Notes: generated by a model not told the origin, from the letters alone. A DNA stretch of 64,000 nt from Jeotgalibacillus campisalis (GCF_000829515.1 NZ_JXRR01000014.1:682001-746000), one strand, 5' to 3'. Numbered from the stretch's first letter, positions 20,234-31,413 are shown. A program made the numbers and translations.

Positions 20234-21337
20234 TTACACCGTAAAAACCTCGTAAGATGTAGTCGACCTAATGCAGGCTTCTCCTTTTTTGCGGTCTTCT
20301 TCTGTTTGAAAGCTGATGGACAGCACGCCATATATGTCTTCTCTTGTTTCCATGATCCTTATATTGACAATACTGATTGCTTCTTTTGCCAGGTGGCCCG
20401 TTATTTCATGAATAATGCCGGGATAATCAGGTATATCTACAAATAGATCATAGAAGGAAGGAATAGCCCCTTTTTGAAGAATCGGCATATCATCTCTGAA
20501 ATTTTTCGCTTCCTTAAAATATAGGTACATCTCTTCAGAATCTTGCTGTTCTAGCAAATTGACTACTTTATTCATTTCATCCTGCCAACCAATTAAAAGA
20601 CTTTTTAAGACCTCTGTATTATGCATCGTTATATCACGCCACATTACGGGATCGGATGATGCAATTCGGGATAAATCACGAAATCCTCCAGCAGCAAGTC
20701 TTGAAATTAAAGGCTGCTTGGCATGTACTTTTTTTACCTGATGAACCAGAGAACTTGCCACAATATGTGGAAAATGGCTCACCATTCCAGTAATTTCATC
20801 ATGCTCCATGGGATCTACAACTAAAAATTTAGCCCGGGTTCCAGCGAGCCATTTTTTTAATTGCTCAACATGAAAATCAGTGGCGCTGTTGCCGGGTGTT
20901 AATAAATAAAAAGCATTTTCAAATAATAAGACCTTTGATGCAGCCACACCGCTTTTATGTGAACCTGCCATTGGATGACCTCCGATAAAAGGGCAGCCAA
21001 TCTCATCAAATACTTTTGCTTTTTGCATAATTCTCTTTTTCGTACTGCCGACATCCGTTATAATCGCATTGTCCTTAATGTGCCAAGCAGAAATTTCATC
21101 AATCAGTTTTTCTGTTTGGAAAACAGGCGTGCATAAGAAAATTAAATCTGCTCTTTCAATATCCTGCTTTAAATCCGTGCCTATTTCTGATATCGCATTC
21201 ATCGCCATAGCAAGACGCGTTTCTTTGCGGTTAATGTCATAGCCGATTACATTTGCCCGGGGATTTTCCTGTGAAATGGACAAACCAATCGATCCTCCAA
21301 TTAAGCCTAAGCCAACAATTACAACCGTTCCTTCCAT
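20234..21337 (-). CDS. tyrA: Prephenate dehydrogenase with ACT domain
   Basis: It oxidatively decarboxylates prephenate to 4-hydroxyphenylpyruvate on the way to tyrosine. The Rossmann motif GLGLIGGSIG is at residues 9-18. GGHPMAGSHKSGV and the HDEITGMVSHFPH segment carry catalytic residues. A C-terminal ACT domain (about 295-367) is expected to bind tyrosine or another aromatic effector. It lies between hisC and aroA as in Bacillus. Confidence 0.94.
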   Translation of the reverse strand: MEGTVVIVGLGLIGGSIGLSISQENPRANVIGYDINRKETRLAMAMNAISEIGTDLKQDIERADLIFLCTPVFQTEKLIDEISAWHIKDNAIITDVGSTKKRIMQKAKVFDEIGCPFIGGHPMAGSHKSGVAASKVLLFENAFYLLTPGNSATDFHVEQLKKWLAGTRAKFLVVDPMEHDEITGMVSHFPHIVASSLVHQVKKVHAKQPLISRLAAGGFRDLSRIASSDPVMWRDITMHNTEVLKSLLIGWQDEMNKVVNLLEQQDSEEMYLYFKEAKNFRDDMPILQKGAIPSFYDLFVDIPDYPGIIHEITGHLAKEAISIVNIRIMETREDIYGVLSISFQTEEDRKKGEACIRSTTSYEVFTV

Positions 21338-21393
21338 TTAACCACACCTTATTTTAGCGCTGTGCACAGAATTATTCTTTTTTAAGCTGACAC

Positions 21394-22479
21394 TTAATTT
21401 TTCAGTATCCCTTTTAAGACATTAATGATTTTTTCATTTTGTTCTTTTGAGCCAATAGTAATTCTAAGAGCTGTCGGGTATCCAAGAGCCTTACCGCTGC
21501 GGACGATATAGCCATTTTTCATAAGCTCTTGAAAAAGAAGATCTCCATCCCGTTCAAAATCAATTAAGATAAAGTTTCCCTGTGATGGAAAATAAGACAG
21601 GCCAGCTTCTTTACAAAAGTCGTAGTACTGCTCCAGCCCCAAACGATTCTGCTTCACGCAATTCTCCAGGAACTCCTCGTCTCCTAAAGCAATTTGTGCT
21701 GCAGTTTGTCCCAAAACATTTGTATTAAAAGGTTCACGAACAGGTTCGATTGCCTGAATAATGGAAGGGGATGCCATGCCATATCCAACTCTAAAACCGG
21801 CAAGTCCGTATGCTTTTGAAAATGTTCTTGTTACTAACAGATTCGGGTAGGACTTCAACAGTTCTACAGCGTCATAGTAGTCTTCAGCTACTGCATATTC
21901 ATGGTAGGCTTCATCAAGCACAATTAGCACGTGATCAGGTACAAGATCAAAGAAAGATGTTAGCTCCAGCTTGTTTATATATTTCCCTGTAGGGTTATTA
22001 GGGCTGCACACCCAGACAATGGATGTATTTTCGTTAATTGCCTCAGCCATTTTCTGAAGATCATGTGCGCCATTAATTAAAGGGACCTCGACAGCTTCAG
22101 CGCCTTCAATAATCGCATTGTGCTTATATTGAGGAAAACTTGGGACGGGCATGACTGTGTTCTTTCCTTTTTCAAGCATCGCTCTTGAGATAATTTGAAT
22201 GATCTCATCCGAGCCATTGCCCAAAATGAATTGTTCAGGAGAAAGAGAGTATTTTTTTGCTAGAGAGTCACGTAAATTTGTTGCGTATCCATCTGGATAA
22301 ATTGCATGATTTACTCCATTTTCTTTAAACCATTCATCAACTTTTGGAGAACAGCCAAATGGATTTTCATTCGAAGCAAGCTTTACAATTTCACTGAGAC
22401 CAAATTCTTTCTTCACTTCATCCGAAGGTTTTCCGGGTTTATAAGGAACTAAGTTTGTGATCTGTGCCTTAATATTCAT
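21394..22479 (-). CDS. hisC: Histidinol-phosphate / aromatic aminotransferase
   Basis: A PLP-dependent class II aminotransferase of 361 residues with SNENPFGCSP, SPNNPTG and the PLP-lysine region TFSKAYGLAGFRVGYG. In Bacillus the enzyme in this operon serves both histidine and Phe/Tyr synthesis, which explains its place between chorismate mutase and prephenate dehydrogenase. The ATG at 22479 (MNIKAQI) aligns with the known start and has GGATGA upstream; two earlier in-frame ATGs exist at 22488 and 22485. Confidence 0.92.
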   Translation of the reverse strand: MNIKAQITNLVPYKPGKPSDEVKKEFGLSEIVKLASNENPFGCSPKVDEWFKENGVNHAIYPDGYATNLRDSLAKKYSLSPEQFILGNGSDEIIQIISRAMLEKGKNTVMPVPSFPQYKHNAIIEGAEAVEVPLINGAHDLQKMAEAINENTSIVWVCSPNNPTGKYINKLELTSFFDLVPDHVLIVLDEAYHEYAVAEDYYDAVELLKSYPNLLVTRTFSKAYGLAGFRVGYGMASPSIIQAIEPVREPFNTNVLGQTAAQIALGDEEFLENCVKQNRLGLEQYYDFCKEAGLSYFPSQGNFILIDFERDGDLLFQELMKNGYIVRSGKALGYPTALRITIGSKEQNEKIINVLKGILKN

Positions 22480-22544
22480 GAACATCATCCAATCTATTTA
22501 TATAGTGGTTTTTTAACCTTACAAACAAAGAAACAAGCTGTCGA

Positions 22545-22919
22545 TCACGATTTATCTTCCATAGTCAAATCCGGTCTTAATTTAATTGCCTTTTCCTGAT
22601 ATACGTGATGAATCTCTTTTTGTGGTTTTACTGTATTTACATGCATCATTACTCTAACACAAAATGGCAAGCTTTCATCAACTGGAATCTCCTGCATGCA
22701 CATCACAGGTACATGCCGCCAGTGTTTAAATCGTCGAATTGCTTTTGCCGGAAATGCAGAAGAAATATCCGGAGTAACGGAGATAAAAACAGATGCCACA
22801 CTTTCTGGGTCCACCTTATTTTTCTCTATCATTTCTTCTAACAGCCTTTGTGTTGCAGCAAGAACAAATTCTTCTTGATCAGCTGTTATAGTCGTTGCTC
22901 CTCGTATTCCTCTAATCAT
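22545..22919 (-). CDS. aroH: Chorismate mutase, AroH class
   Basis: The trimeric alpha/beta-barrel monofunctional mutase converts chorismate to prephenate. MIRGIRGATTI at the N-terminus includes the conserved arginine, and the FISVTPDISSAFPAKAIR and MCMQEIPVD segments are characteristic. The 124-residue length is typical. It overlaps aroB by 4 bases. The trp genes found after aroH in B. subtilis are absent: hisC begins only 65 bases downstream. Confidence 0.94.
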   Translation of the reverse strand: MIRGIRGATTITADQEEFVLAATQRLLEEMIEKNKVDPESVASVFISVTPDISSAFPAKAIRRFKHWRHVPVMCMQEIPVDESLPFCVRVMMHVNTVKPQKEIHHVYQEKAIKLRPDLTMEDKS

Positions 22920-24013
22920 TTTATCTCTCCTTTAGCGCTTCGAATCATCTTGTCTGCTGCTGCCAATTCTTTCGTATCTATTTTTTGAATGACCGGTTTT
23001 CCTATTTTCTCTAGCAAAACAAATCGAACTTCTTTTCCGACCGTTTTTTTATCTTTTAACATAAGCTGAAGCAGCTCGTCAAATTGGGATTCGGCTGGAG
23101 GCTGGGCTGTATATCCCAGCTTATTTATCCACCGGACAAATCTCAGCAGATCAAATTCAAGATTTTTTAGTTTTTTACTTAAATATAACGAGTATACCAT
23201 TCCTGCCATAATGGACTCCCCATGTGACCACTTCCCATAACCTGCCCATGTCTCAATCGCATGACCATATGTATGACCAAAATTTAAATACGCTCTGATA
23301 CCCAGCTCTTTCTCGTCTTTTTCGACGATCGCTGCCTTTATTTCAATTCCCTTTTTTAAAGAATTCTCAAGCAGCTCATTGTCTAGTGACTCCAGGCTGT
23401 CTAGATCAGCCATCATTTCATCAAGCCATTTTGGGTCTGCAATAATTGCATGCTTGATTACCTCTGCAAAGCCTGACCGGCTTTCTCTAATCGGCAGGGA
23501 GTGCAAAAAATTCATATCATAAATGACTGCAGCCGGCTGATGAAAGCTTCCGACCATATTTTTTCCTAAAGGATGATTAATAGCCACCTTGCCGCCAACA
23601 GCACTGTCATGTGCAAGGATGGTTGTCGGAAGCTGGATAAGGCGGATTCCCCGCATGAAGGTTGCCGCTACAAACCCAGCTAGATCGCCAGTCGCTCCCC
23701 CTCCGCACGCAATTACAAGGGAATGGCGATCAAGACCTTCCTCAAGAGCAAAACCAATGGCATTCTGATAAACCTCAAACGATTTTGCTTTTTCTCCAGC
23801 CGGAGTCAGAAAAGTTGATCGTTTTATTCTTTCAGGCAAGCCGGAAGCTATATAGTTCTTATGCAGCTTATAAACGGTTTCATCTGCAATCAGCAATATC
23901 GAAGTCACGACGGGTGTTAATTGATTGACAATGTCATCTAGCTTTTCTATTGCATCTTCACCCAAAACAACCGGATACACAGAGTGATCAGTCTGAATTG
24001 TTATTGTCTTCAT
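22916..24013 (-). CDS. aroB: 3-dehydroquinate synthase
   Basis: An NAD- and metal-dependent enzyme that cyclises DAHP to 3-dehydroquinate. It carries the cofactor loop GGGATGDLAGFVAATFMRG near residue 105 and the metal-ligand segments ESRSGFAEVIKHA and FGHTYGHAIE. The length of 365 residues is typical. Its start is adjacent to the aroC stop, with the aroH start overlapping its end. Confidence 0.95.
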   Translation of the reverse strand: MKTITIQTDHSVYPVVLGEDAIEKLDDIVNQLTPVVTSILLIADETVYKLHKNYIASGLPERIKRSTFLTPAGEKAKSFEVYQNAIGFALEEGLDRHSLVIACGGGATGDLAGFVAATFMRGIRLIQLPTTILAHDSAVGGKVAINHPLGKNMVGSFHQPAAVIYDMNFLHSLPIRESRSGFAEVIKHAIIADPKWLDEMMADLDSLESLDNELLENSLKKGIEIKAAIVEKDEKELGIRAYLNFGHTYGHAIETWAGYGKWSHGESIMAGMVYSLYLSKKLKNLEFDLLRFVRWINKLGYTAQPPAESQFDELLQLMLKDKKTVGKEVRFVLLEKIGKPVIQKIDTKELAAADKMIRSAKGEIK

Positions 24014-25186
24014 TTAAAATCCCTTTGCATAGTCACGGTAGTCATTGATCCTATGAATAAAATGGTCCATGCGGTCGCTTTCAAACTGTTCAACTAAAGC
24101 GGCGGCTACTTCCCACGCTACAACGGCTTCTGCTACTACTGCAGCCGCAGGAACAGCACAGCTGTCAGATCGTTCTATGCTTGCGGTAAACGGCTGCTTC
24201 GTTTCTATATCAACACTTTCTAGTGGTTTATATAACGTTGGAATGGGTTTCATGACACCTCTGACGACAATTGGCATTCCAGTCGTCATACCCCCTTCAA
24301 AACCCCCTAAGCGGTTCGTTTTTCTTGTATATCCACTTTCTTCTGACCAGGCAATTTCATCGTGAACCTGACTTCCGAAACGCTTTGCCATTTCGAATCC
24401 CATGCCGAATTCGACTCCTTTAAAAGCATTTATGCTCATAATGGCAGCTGCAATTTTGGCATCAAGCTTACGATCATAGTGAACATAGCTTCCAACTCCT
24501 GCTGGAACCCCCTCTATCACTACTTCAACTACACCGCCGATTGTGTCGCCTTTTTTCTTTGCCAGGTCAATTGCTTCTTTCATTTTTTCTGATGCTTCAG
24601 GATCAACACAGCGGACTTCACTGTTTTCTGCTCGGCGGCGAATTTCTTCAACGGAATGAAGATCATCCGTATTTGCTCTTACCCCGCCAATTTCTTTTAC
24701 ATGGCATGAGACATTAATGCCTAGTTCCTCAAGCAGCTTTTGTGCGACTGCACCAGCTGCTACTCTGACGGTAGTTTCTCTTGCGGAAGAGCGTTCCAAA
24801 ACATTGCGCATATCTCTGTGACCGTATTTAATGCCTCCATTTAAGTCTGCATGACCGGGACGCGGGCGGGTCACTTTTCTTTTAACTTCCTCTGCTTCAT
24901 CCTCTGACAAAGATTCTGCTCCCATAATTTTTGTCCAATGTTTCCAGTCCTTGTTTTCTACTACTAACGCAACGGGAGAACCGAGCGTCTTGCCATGTCT
25001 GATTCCACTTTGAATTTGAGCCTGATCCGTCTCAATTTGCATTCTTCTCCCGCGGCCATAGCCTTTTTGCCGTCTTGTTAAATGTTTATTTATATCTTCT
25101 GAGGCAAGCAGCAAGCCTGCCGGAAGTCCTTCAATAATGGTTGTTAATTGGGGTCCATGTGATTCTCCTGCAGTTAAATATCTCAT
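24014..25186 (-). CDS. aroC: Chorismate synthase
   Basis: An FMNH2-dependent enzyme that makes chorismate from EPSP, named aroF in B. subtilis. The protein starts [20 protein letters not shown] and carries [14 protein letters not shown] and [20 protein letters not shown]. The 390-residue start at 25186 is preferred over the longer frame (to 25228) because AAGGGAGAAAG lies upstream and the family begins at this methionine. It is the first gene of the aromatic operon. Confidence 0.95.
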   Translation of the reverse strand: MRYLTAGESHGPQLTTIIEGLPAGLLLASEDINKHLTRRQKGYGRGRRMQIETDQAQIQSGIRHGKTLGSPVALVVENKDWKHWTKIMGAESLSEDEAEEVKRKVTRPRPGHADLNGGIKYGHRDMRNVLERSSARETTVRVAAGAVAQKLLEELGINVSCHVKEIGGVRANTDDLHSVEEIRRRAENSEVRCVDPEASEKMKEAIDLAKKKGDTIGGVVEVVIEGVPAGVGSYVHYDRKLDAKIAAAIMSINAFKGVEFGMGFEMAKRFGSQVHDEIAWSEESGYTRKTNRLGGFEGGMTTGMPIVVRGVMKPIPTLYKPLESVDIETKQPFTASIERSDSCAVPAAAVVAEAVVAWEVAAALVEQFESDRMDHFIHRINDYRDYAKGF

Positions 25187-25231
25187 TTCACTTTCTCCCT
25201 TCAACTCGCTAAAGCAATTTTGATACACTAT

Positions 25232-25260
25232 ATCATACTTTTTAACCTATATGTAGTCAA
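25232..25260 (-). promoter_or_regulatory. Sigma-A promoter of the aromatic operon
   Basis: TTGACT (25255-25260) and TATGAT (25232-25237) are 17 bases apart on the minus strand. The predicted 5' UTR before aroC is about 40 bases, with no room for a long attenuator. Nothing else was recognised in the 200 bases up to cheR. Confidence 0.75.
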
Positions 25261-25458
25261 TAACCCGAACTTTTATAATTCTGATTCTGCCGTATAATAA
25301 CAAACAAATGTTGAGCATTAGCTCATTGGCCAGCTAATTGACATTATAAGCAGCGCTATGATTTATGCTCGTATTCAGAGGGGGTTAACTTTAAAGAATA
25401 GAATTGATCTGTTCCTGTATCGCAAGTGTGCATCCGAACACTTACATTTACTTCTACA

Positions 25459-26235
<777 letters not shown>

Positions 26236-26411
26236 TCAACTCCCATCTCTCCCTGCAGCTTAATTAAATTATAGAAAATTCAGGGGCAGTATGGCAATCC
26301 TTTTATCTGATTCGACAAGGCTGGTTACGTCTGCCGCTTTGAAGTACATAAAATAATACATATTTATTTTTCCTTTGAAAATGAATTAAGGAAATGAACG
26401 TGCAGCAGCCA

Positions 26412-26440
26412 AATAAAAAAAAGCACCGATAGGCGCTTTT
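26412..26440 (-). terminator. Terminator after ndk
   Basis: Arms 26419-26427 and 26432-26440 pair over 9 bp with one G-U, with loop GATA. Eight A/T positions on the minus strand give a T-rich tail. The end of ndk overlaps the stem. Confidence 0.65.
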
Positions 26441-26885
26441 AATAAATCCATTGTTCTACTGGCTTGTCGTAAGAAATTTCAGTGGAACTGCCAAAAAACA
26501 ACTCTATTTCTCGTCCTGCACTTTCTAAGGAATCAGAACCATGAATTATATTCTTACCAACTGTCAGTCCAAGATCACCGCGAATGGTTCCAAGAGCTGC
26601 TTCGCTTGGCTTTGTAGAACCCATCATGTGACGTGCGGTTTTTACCACATCTTCGCCTTCCCAGATCATTGCAAATACTGGTCCGGAAGTAATAAAGTCA
26701 ACAAGTTCACCAAAAAATGGCCGCTCTGCGTGTTCTCCGTAATGCTGCTTTGCAAGGTCTTCAGAAATAACCATTAGCTTTGCTGCAGAAAGCTTAAATC
26801 CCTTTTTTTCAAAACGATTTACAACTTCCCCTATTAATCCTCTTTGCACACCATCCGGTTTAACCATTAAAAATGTTTTCTCCAC
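26439..26885 (-). CDS. ndk: Nucleoside diphosphate kinase
   Basis: It transfers phosphate from ATP to other NDPs through a phosphohistidine. The sequence [20 protein letters not shown] and the active-site NIIHGSDS are present; 148 residues is the standard length. A GTG at 26885 is chosen because GGGGG lies 8 bases upstream and it matches the family N-terminus; the frame extends to 26900. It lies between hepT and cheR. Confidence 0.95.
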   Translation of the reverse strand: MEKTFLMVKPDGVQRGLIGEVVNRFEKKGFKLSAAKLMVISEDLAKQHYGEHAERPFFGELVDFITSGPVFAMIWEGEDVVKTARHMMGSTKPSEAALGTIRGDLGLTVGKNIIHGSDSLESAGREIELFFGSSTEISYDKPVEQWIY

Positions 26886-26977
26886 GTTCCATTCCCCCAT
26901 TTATGTAAGGTGAGTCGTATGGGACCCTTTAAAAGAGTACCATTCCCCAAACATTTTGGCAACGTTTTCATTCCGAT

Positions 26978-27940
26978 TTAATACTTTCTTTTTCCAATAA
27001 ATAGCGCAATATCTCTCAGCGATTTTTTTGCTTTAGATGGCGGCAAAGCGTCAAGTTCTTTCAATGCCTTTTTAAGATAAAGCTGGCTTAGCTGTGCTGA
27101 TTTTTGAATCGCATCTGTGGCGAGAATTTCATTAATTAATAAGGACATCTCTTCTTTTTGCGTATATTCATGCACCTTTTTAATCTTTGGCGCCAACTCT
27201 TCATTTTTAAGGGCATAAAGCACGGGCAGAGTGATATTCCCCTGCAATAAGTCACCGCCTGCAGGTTTACCCAATTCTTCTTCTGAGGAAGTGAAGTCTA
27301 AAATATCGTCCGTAATTTGATAGGCCATGCCAACGTAATAACCAAAACGATATAACCTGGTATGTACTTCCTCAGGAACCTTCCCGGCTACTGCCCCTAA
27401 CTGACAGCTGACAGCAATCAATAAAGCAGTTTTTCTTTTTATTCTTCTTAAATAATCACGTAAGTTTTGGTTAAAACGGTACTTATCTTCTATTTGAGCA
27501 ATTTCGCCAATGCACAGCTCCACAATTGCATTTGATAAGATCCGGTGAGCTATAGGCTCTTCTATAATTGTCATATAGTCTAATGCACGGGCAAACATAT
27601 AGTCTCCTGTATACATCGCTACCTGATTATCCCACTGCGCTTTTATAGTAGTTCTTCCTCTTCTCAATTCCGCATCATCAATAACATCATCATGAACTAA
27701 TGAGGCCATATGTATAAGCTCCAGCGTCACTGCTACATTTTTAATCACGTGAATGTCGTAATCACCCGTTTTGGCTGACAGCAGGACAAATACAGGCCGT
27801 ATTCTTTTCCCGCCAGCCTGAAGAAGGTGCAAAGATGCATCTTTTAATAAGGCTGTATCGGATTCGATCGCTAGATTTAATTCTTTTTCAATTTCATCAA
27901 TATCCGTTTTCAAAAACGAATACAGCATCTTGAGTTTCAT
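26978..27940 (-). CDS. hepT: Heptaprenyl diphosphate synthase, large subunit (component II)
   Basis: A trans-prenyltransferase with the two aspartate-rich motifs, DDVIDD (first) and DDILD (second), plus GGKRIRP and KTALLIA. Together with HepS it makes the C35 side chain of menaquinone-7. The ATG at 27940 is chosen (AGGGTG upstream); a GTG at 27947-27949 is in frame but has no spacing. It is the last gene of hepS-menG-hepT. Confidence 0.94.
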   Translation of the reverse strand: MKLKMLYSFLKTDIDEIEKELNLAIESDTALLKDASLHLLQAGGKRIRPVFVLLSAKTGDYDIHVIKNVAVTLELIHMASLVHDDVIDDAELRRGRTTIKAQWDNQVAMYTGDYMFARALDYMTIIEEPIAHRILSNAIVELCIGEIAQIEDKYRFNQNLRDYLRRIKRKTALLIAVSCQLGAVAGKVPEEVHTRLYRFGYYVGMAYQITDDILDFTSSEEELGKPAGGDLLQGNITLPVLYALKNEELAPKIKKVHEYTQKEEMSLLINEILATDAIQKSAQLSQLYLKKALKELDALPPSKAKKSLRDIALFIGKRKY

Positions 27941-27973
27941 TCTTTTCACCCTAGCTGTCTTTTTTTCACGGCT

Positions 27974-28675
27974 TTATGCTTTTTTATATCCTATATGCAT
28001 GGCTGCCGCTCCACCACTGAACCCTTTGTACTCTATTGATCCAAAACCTGCTTGATGGAATAATTGAGCCAGCTCCTGCATTCCTGGAAAATCTTTGGCT
28101 GATTCCTGCAGCCATGAGTATTCCTGGAAGCTTTTAGCGAATATTTTTCCGAATAAAGGCATGATAAATCGGAAATACAAGTAATAACCCTGCTTAAATA
28201 CAGGTATAGTAGGCTGAGAGGTTTCTAAGCATACAGCCATACCACCAGGCTTAAGCACACGATTCATTTCCTTTAGCACCTGCAGATAATCCGGGACATT
28301 TCTTAATCCAAAACCTATCGTTACATAATCAAAAGAATTGTCTTCGTATGGCAGTTCCATAGCATTTCCGTGCACTAATGTTATTTGGGGATAGGGCTGA
28401 ACTTTCTCATGACCTACTTTGAGCATATTTTTGCTGAAATCAAGTCCAATAACTTTTCCTTCAGTGCCCGTTTCCCTGGCAATAGAGATTGTCCAGTCTG
28501 CGGTTCCGCAGCATACGTCCAATGCTGTGGAACCTTTTTGTATACTCATCCGTTTCATCGTATAATTTCGCCATTTCACATGCTGCTGAAATGAGATAAC
28601 GGAATTCATTTTATCGTATTGACCATATATTTTTTCAAAGACATTATGAACTCTCTGTTCTTTTGAAGGCTGCAT
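27974..28675 (-). CDS. menG: Demethylmenaquinone methyltransferase
   Basis: A SAM-dependent methyltransferase (UbiE/MenG class) that performs the last step of menaquinone synthesis. It shows [14 protein letters not shown] (SAM motif I), [34 protein letters not shown] and [11 protein letters not shown]. The 233-residue length is typical. It is located between the two heptaprenyl synthase subunits, so side-chain synthesis and ring methylation share an operon. Confidence 0.95.
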   Translation of the reverse strand: MQPSKEQRVHNVFEKIYGQYDKMNSVISFQQHVKWRNYTMKRMSIQKGSTALDVCCGTADWTISIARETGTEGKVIGLDFSKNMLKVGHEKVQPYPQITLVHGNAMELPYEDNSFDYVTIGFGLRNVPDYLQVLKEMNRVLKPGGMAVCLETSQPTIPVFKQGYYLYFRFIMPLFGKIFAKSFQEYSWLQESAKDFPGMQELAQLFHQAGFGSIEYKGFSGGAAAMHIGYKKA

Positions 28676-28677
28676 AA

Positions 28678-29475
28678 TTACCCTTCCTCTACGTAAATTT
28701 TAGGCTGAACGGCTGCTTCAAAAAAAGGAATAAATACACTTCCTTTTAGAGATTCAAAAGGGATCTCCAACTCTTTTATTTTCGAAGCGATCTGATTTTT
28801 TGTTTGAGTAAAAAGATTATAGTGAGTATCGAGATCATCGTTATGGTACATCTGAGGTGCAGATGATGAAATTTTGGCTAACTGCTGAAAAAAGATAGAA
28901 TGTTCATCAGACGAAAACTGATCCTTCTCACGCGCCAATCGATTTAATACCAGCAGGTCTTCAGCAAGGGAGATATATTTATCAAAGCCTCTATGAGCAA
29001 AAACCTGTGTAATGATGGCACTTTCAATTTTCATAAGACTAAACAGAATATCTTCAACCTTATCCAGTTTTTTAGACGTAATGTCAATTTTATGCTCATT
29101 AATTTCCTGTATAGCATGTGCAATCCTTCTGATTAGAGGAATATCAGGAATTTGAGCTAATATACGATAATATAGACCGCTATAGAAGTCTCCGGCTAAC
29201 ACGGTCAGCTGACGATGTTTCAGAGAATCCGTTTCCTGTACAGATACTTTTTCATGAGTGTCAAGTGCTGTTTGAATCAGCATGGCAGTTGACACATAAG
29301 CTTTATCCAATTCAGAGTAGGAACCTGTTATTTGGAATGGAAGGAGGAGTAGCGATAGTCTTTTTTCATCTATTTCGGGAGCTCCGATTGCATTATGGAG
29401 GTATGAATGATGAAGTTGTTCTTTAATATACTGAAGGGTTTCTTCCATCCAGCGGCTGCTTTTTTGTTTATTCAT
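28678..29475 (-). CDS. hepS: Heptaprenyl diphosphate synthase, small subunit (component I)
   Basis: An all-helical partner of HepT lacking prenyltransferase Asp-rich motifs, as expected for component [21 protein letters not shown] is the recognisable segment. The open frame reaches 29577, but GGGGAGAAAGAG directly before the ATG at 29475 ([12 protein letters not shown]) marks the start, giving 265 residues. It ends 2 bases before menG begins. Confidence 0.92.
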   Translation of the reverse strand: MNKQKSSRWMEETLQYIKEQLHHSYLHNAIGAPEIDEKRLSLLLLPFQITGSYSELDKAYVSTAMLIQTALDTHEKVSVQETDSLKHRQLTVLAGDFYSGLYYRILAQIPDIPLIRRIAHAIQEINEHKIDITSKKLDKVEDILFSLMKIESAIITQVFAHRGFDKYISLAEDLLVLNRLAREKDQFSSDEHSIFFQQLAKISSSAPQMYHNDDLDTHYNLFTQTKNQIASKIKELEIPFESLKGSVFIPFFEAAVQPKIYVEEG

Positions 29476-29595
29476 CTCTTTCTCCCCGCTTCCATTCTGC
29501 CTGCTTGATAAGCATCCAAATGCTCCTTTTAAAACATATGTATTTAAGTGTGTGTTATTTCTATCACACATGCTCATAAATAAGGTGATATGACT

Positions 29596-29604
29596 ATTAT
29601 ATCA
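29596..29604 (-). promoter_or_regulatory. Extended -10 promoter of hepS-menG-hepT
   Basis: TGATATAAT on the minus strand is an extended -10 element about 120 bases before the hepS ATG. No good -35 box is visible. The 261-base interval between mtrB and hepS shows no gene. Confidence 0.45.
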
Positions 29605-29736
29605 TATACAATCTTCATGGTGTTATTGCACCGGCTTGATGAACATTCGCACATAACTTTACTGATTATCTTCATTTAACAGGAAAAAGTCAGCCAGAGA
29701 TTGCTCACTGTGCCGACCTGATTCTCTATAAACTAG

Positions 29737-29961
29737 TTATTTTTTTGTGTCGCTTACTATTTCTCCATGCGATGTGAGGATAGAAGCTTTGCCTCTGATT
29801 TTGACTGCGGATGTGTGTTCAGTAAACTGAGCAATCATTACTTCACCCTGGTCAAGTTTCTCTGAATGGTGAAACTTAGTATCTGTCCCTCTTGTAAGTC
29901 CGATCACATTTACTCCATCTTCTAATGCCTTAATCGTTATAAAATCTTTTTCAGATGACAT
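29737..29961 (-). CDS. mtrB: trp RNA-binding attenuation protein (TRAP)
   Basis: TRAP forms an 11-subunit ring that binds tryptophan and then wraps trp leader RNA. The 74-residue protein keeps the tryptophan-pocket segment [16 protein letters not shown] and the RNA-contact residues Lys35, Lys54 and Arg56 (VKIRGKA), so it should be functional. It follows folE as in the B. subtilis mtrAB operon. The usual target, the trp operon, is not beside aroH in this genome. Confidence 0.96.
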   Translation of the reverse strand: MSSEKDFITIKALEDGVNVIGLTRGTDTKFHHSEKLDQGEVMIAQFTEHTSAVKIRGKASILTSHGEIVSDTKK

Positions 29962-29993
29962 ACTAAATCTCTCCTCATCCTTAGGGTATTGAA

Positions 29994-30611
29994 TTAAATG
30001 TTTTTCATTAGGGCAAGAACCTCATTGCGTCTGATAGCATCGTTTTCAAACACCCCTCTTGCAGCAGTTGTAATTGTCATTGCGCCCGGCTTTTTTACAC
30101 CGCGCATTGTCATGCACATATGCTCAGCTTCTACAATAACCATTGCCCCGTGCGGAGACAGCATTTCCATTATAGAATCTGCTACAGTCGATGTGATGCG
30201 TTCTTGAAGCTGAGGTTTGCGGGCTGTAGTTTCAACCGCGCGTGCTAATTTACTTAAACCGGTTACTCTTCCTTCTTTGGGAAGATAAGCTACGTGCGCT
30301 TTGCCAAAAAACGGGATAAGATGATGCTCACACATTGAATAGAACGGGATATCTTTAACAAAAACCAGTTCCTCATGATCTTCATTGAATACCGTCTTGA
30401 AATATTCTCTTGGATCTTTGTGAAGACCTTCAAACAGTTCTTCATACATTTTCGCTACTCTTTTAGGTGTATCGAGCAGACCTTCTCTATTTGGGTCTTC
30501 CCCCACTGCTTCAAGCAGCATTCGAATTGCTGCTTCAATTTGAGGCCGATTAACTTTATTTTTTTCTTCATTAACTGTCATAACTGATTGATCTTTGCTA
30601 TTTTGATCCAT
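29994..30611 (-). CDS. folE: GTP cyclohydrolase I
   Basis: It converts GTP to dihydroneopterin triphosphate for folate. The zinc/GTP site segment [21 protein letters not shown] and [14 protein letters not shown], plus MRGVKKPGA, are all present. The 205-residue protein has an N-terminal extension of about 20 polar residues relative to the B. subtilis enzyme. A strong AGGAGGATCTG-type RBS precedes the ATG. It is co-transcribed with mtrB. Confidence 0.95.
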   Translation of the reverse strand: MDQNSKDQSVMTVNEEKNKVNRPQIEAAIRMLLEAVGEDPNREGLLDTPKRVAKMYEELFEGLHKDPREYFKTVFNEDHEELVFVKDIPFYSMCEHHLIPFFGKAHVAYLPKEGRVTGLSKLARAVETTARKPQLQERITSTVADSIMEMLSPHGAMVIVEAEHMCMTMRGVKKPGAMTITTAARGVFENDAIRRNEVLALMKNI

Positions 30612-30672
30612 CTTCAGATCCTCCTACTTCTGTTGCACATGATGCCGAACATAATTGAATTCTCTTCATATT

Positions 30673-30703
30673 AGCATAATCGAGTGAATATGCGCAAAGT
30701 CAA
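30673..30703 (-). promoter_or_regulatory. Possible promoter of folE-mtrB
   Basis: TTGACT (30698-30703) with TATGCT (30673-30678) on the minus strand, spacing 19, lies about 70 bases before folE. The -10 is poor and the exact box is uncertain. Confidence 0.4.
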
Positions 30704-30719
30704 GTTCTTAAAGTTGCAT

Positions 30720-30945
30720 TCTTCAATGGATCATATAAAAAAGCTTATCCCTGAAGCGTTTATTTTTTAACAAGACATTCATTCATTCCTCTTCTTCAGG
30801 CACAGTCTTTTCAAACAGCACGCCCAAGACACATAGCTTTAAACATTACTGTGGAATGCTGAAGATGCAGAATAATAAGAAAGGGTCAACGATCGTATGA
30901 TTCGTTGGAACAATAAGATAAAAAAGCAGTGTTTTCCTCAGCATA
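30720..30945. other. Intergenic stretch without recognised content
   Basis: Between the folE promoter region and the hbs terminator no conserved ORF, RNA motif or repeat is evident on either strand. Confidence 0.6.
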
Positions 30946-30973
30946 ATAAAAAACCGCACATAATGTGCGGTTT
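30946..30973 (-). terminator. Terminator after hbs
   Basis: AAACCGCACA (30951-30960) and TGTGCGGTTT (30964-30973) form a perfect 10-bp stem with a three-base loop, followed on the minus strand by TTTATTATG. Confidence 0.85.
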
Positions 30974-30996
30974 CATCTTACGCAAAAGGTATGTAC

Positions 30997-31269
30997 TTAT
31001 TTTACAGCATCCTTAAGCGCTTTACCTGGTTTGAATGCAGGAACTTTACTTGCTGCAATCTCGATTTCTTGACCAGTTTGAGGATTGCGGCCTTTACGAG
31101 CAGCACGCTCACGTACTTCAAAGTTACCAAAGCCGATTAATTGCACTTTGTCTCCCTTTGCAAGAGCGTCTTGAACTGAATCGAATACAGCATCCACAGC
31201 TTTTGTTGCATCTTTCTTAGAAAGTTCAGCTGATTCTGCTACTGCGTTGATAAGTTCTGTCTTGTTCAC
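30997..31269 (-). CDS. hbs: HU-type DNA-binding protein HBsu
   Basis: A 90-residue nucleoid protein. [32 protein letters not shown] and the [14 protein letters not shown] tail are standard HU features. The true start is a GTG at 31269 with a near-perfect AGGAGGTGATTG ribosome-binding site; the open frame extends 13 codons further upstream. It has its own promoter and terminator, as expected for a highly expressed gene. Confidence 0.97.
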   Translation of the reverse strand: MNKTELINAVAESAELSKKDATKAVDAVFDSVQDALAKGDKVQLIGFGNFEVRERAARKGRNPQTGQEIEIAASKVPAFKPGKALKDAVK

Positions 31270-31413
31270 ACCAATCACCTCCTCCCAATGGAAATCGTAC
31301 ATGGGCAAGTTTTATTGCATTTATTAACATTTTTCAACTTAATCATACGTAATTCTTAAATAAGAATCCCAGCAAAGCCCATAGAATCAATGTTTAAGAT
31401 CAATTCTGTTAAA

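Noticed and set aside
25330-25355. TTAGCT/AGCTAA inverted repeat between aroC and cheR
   Set aside because: Only 6-8 bp with no T-run; too weak to call a terminator or operator.
29476-29577. N-terminal extension of hepS (34 codons)
   Set aside because: A strong ribosome-binding site lies before the downstream ATG at 29475, and the extension is unlike other HepS proteins.
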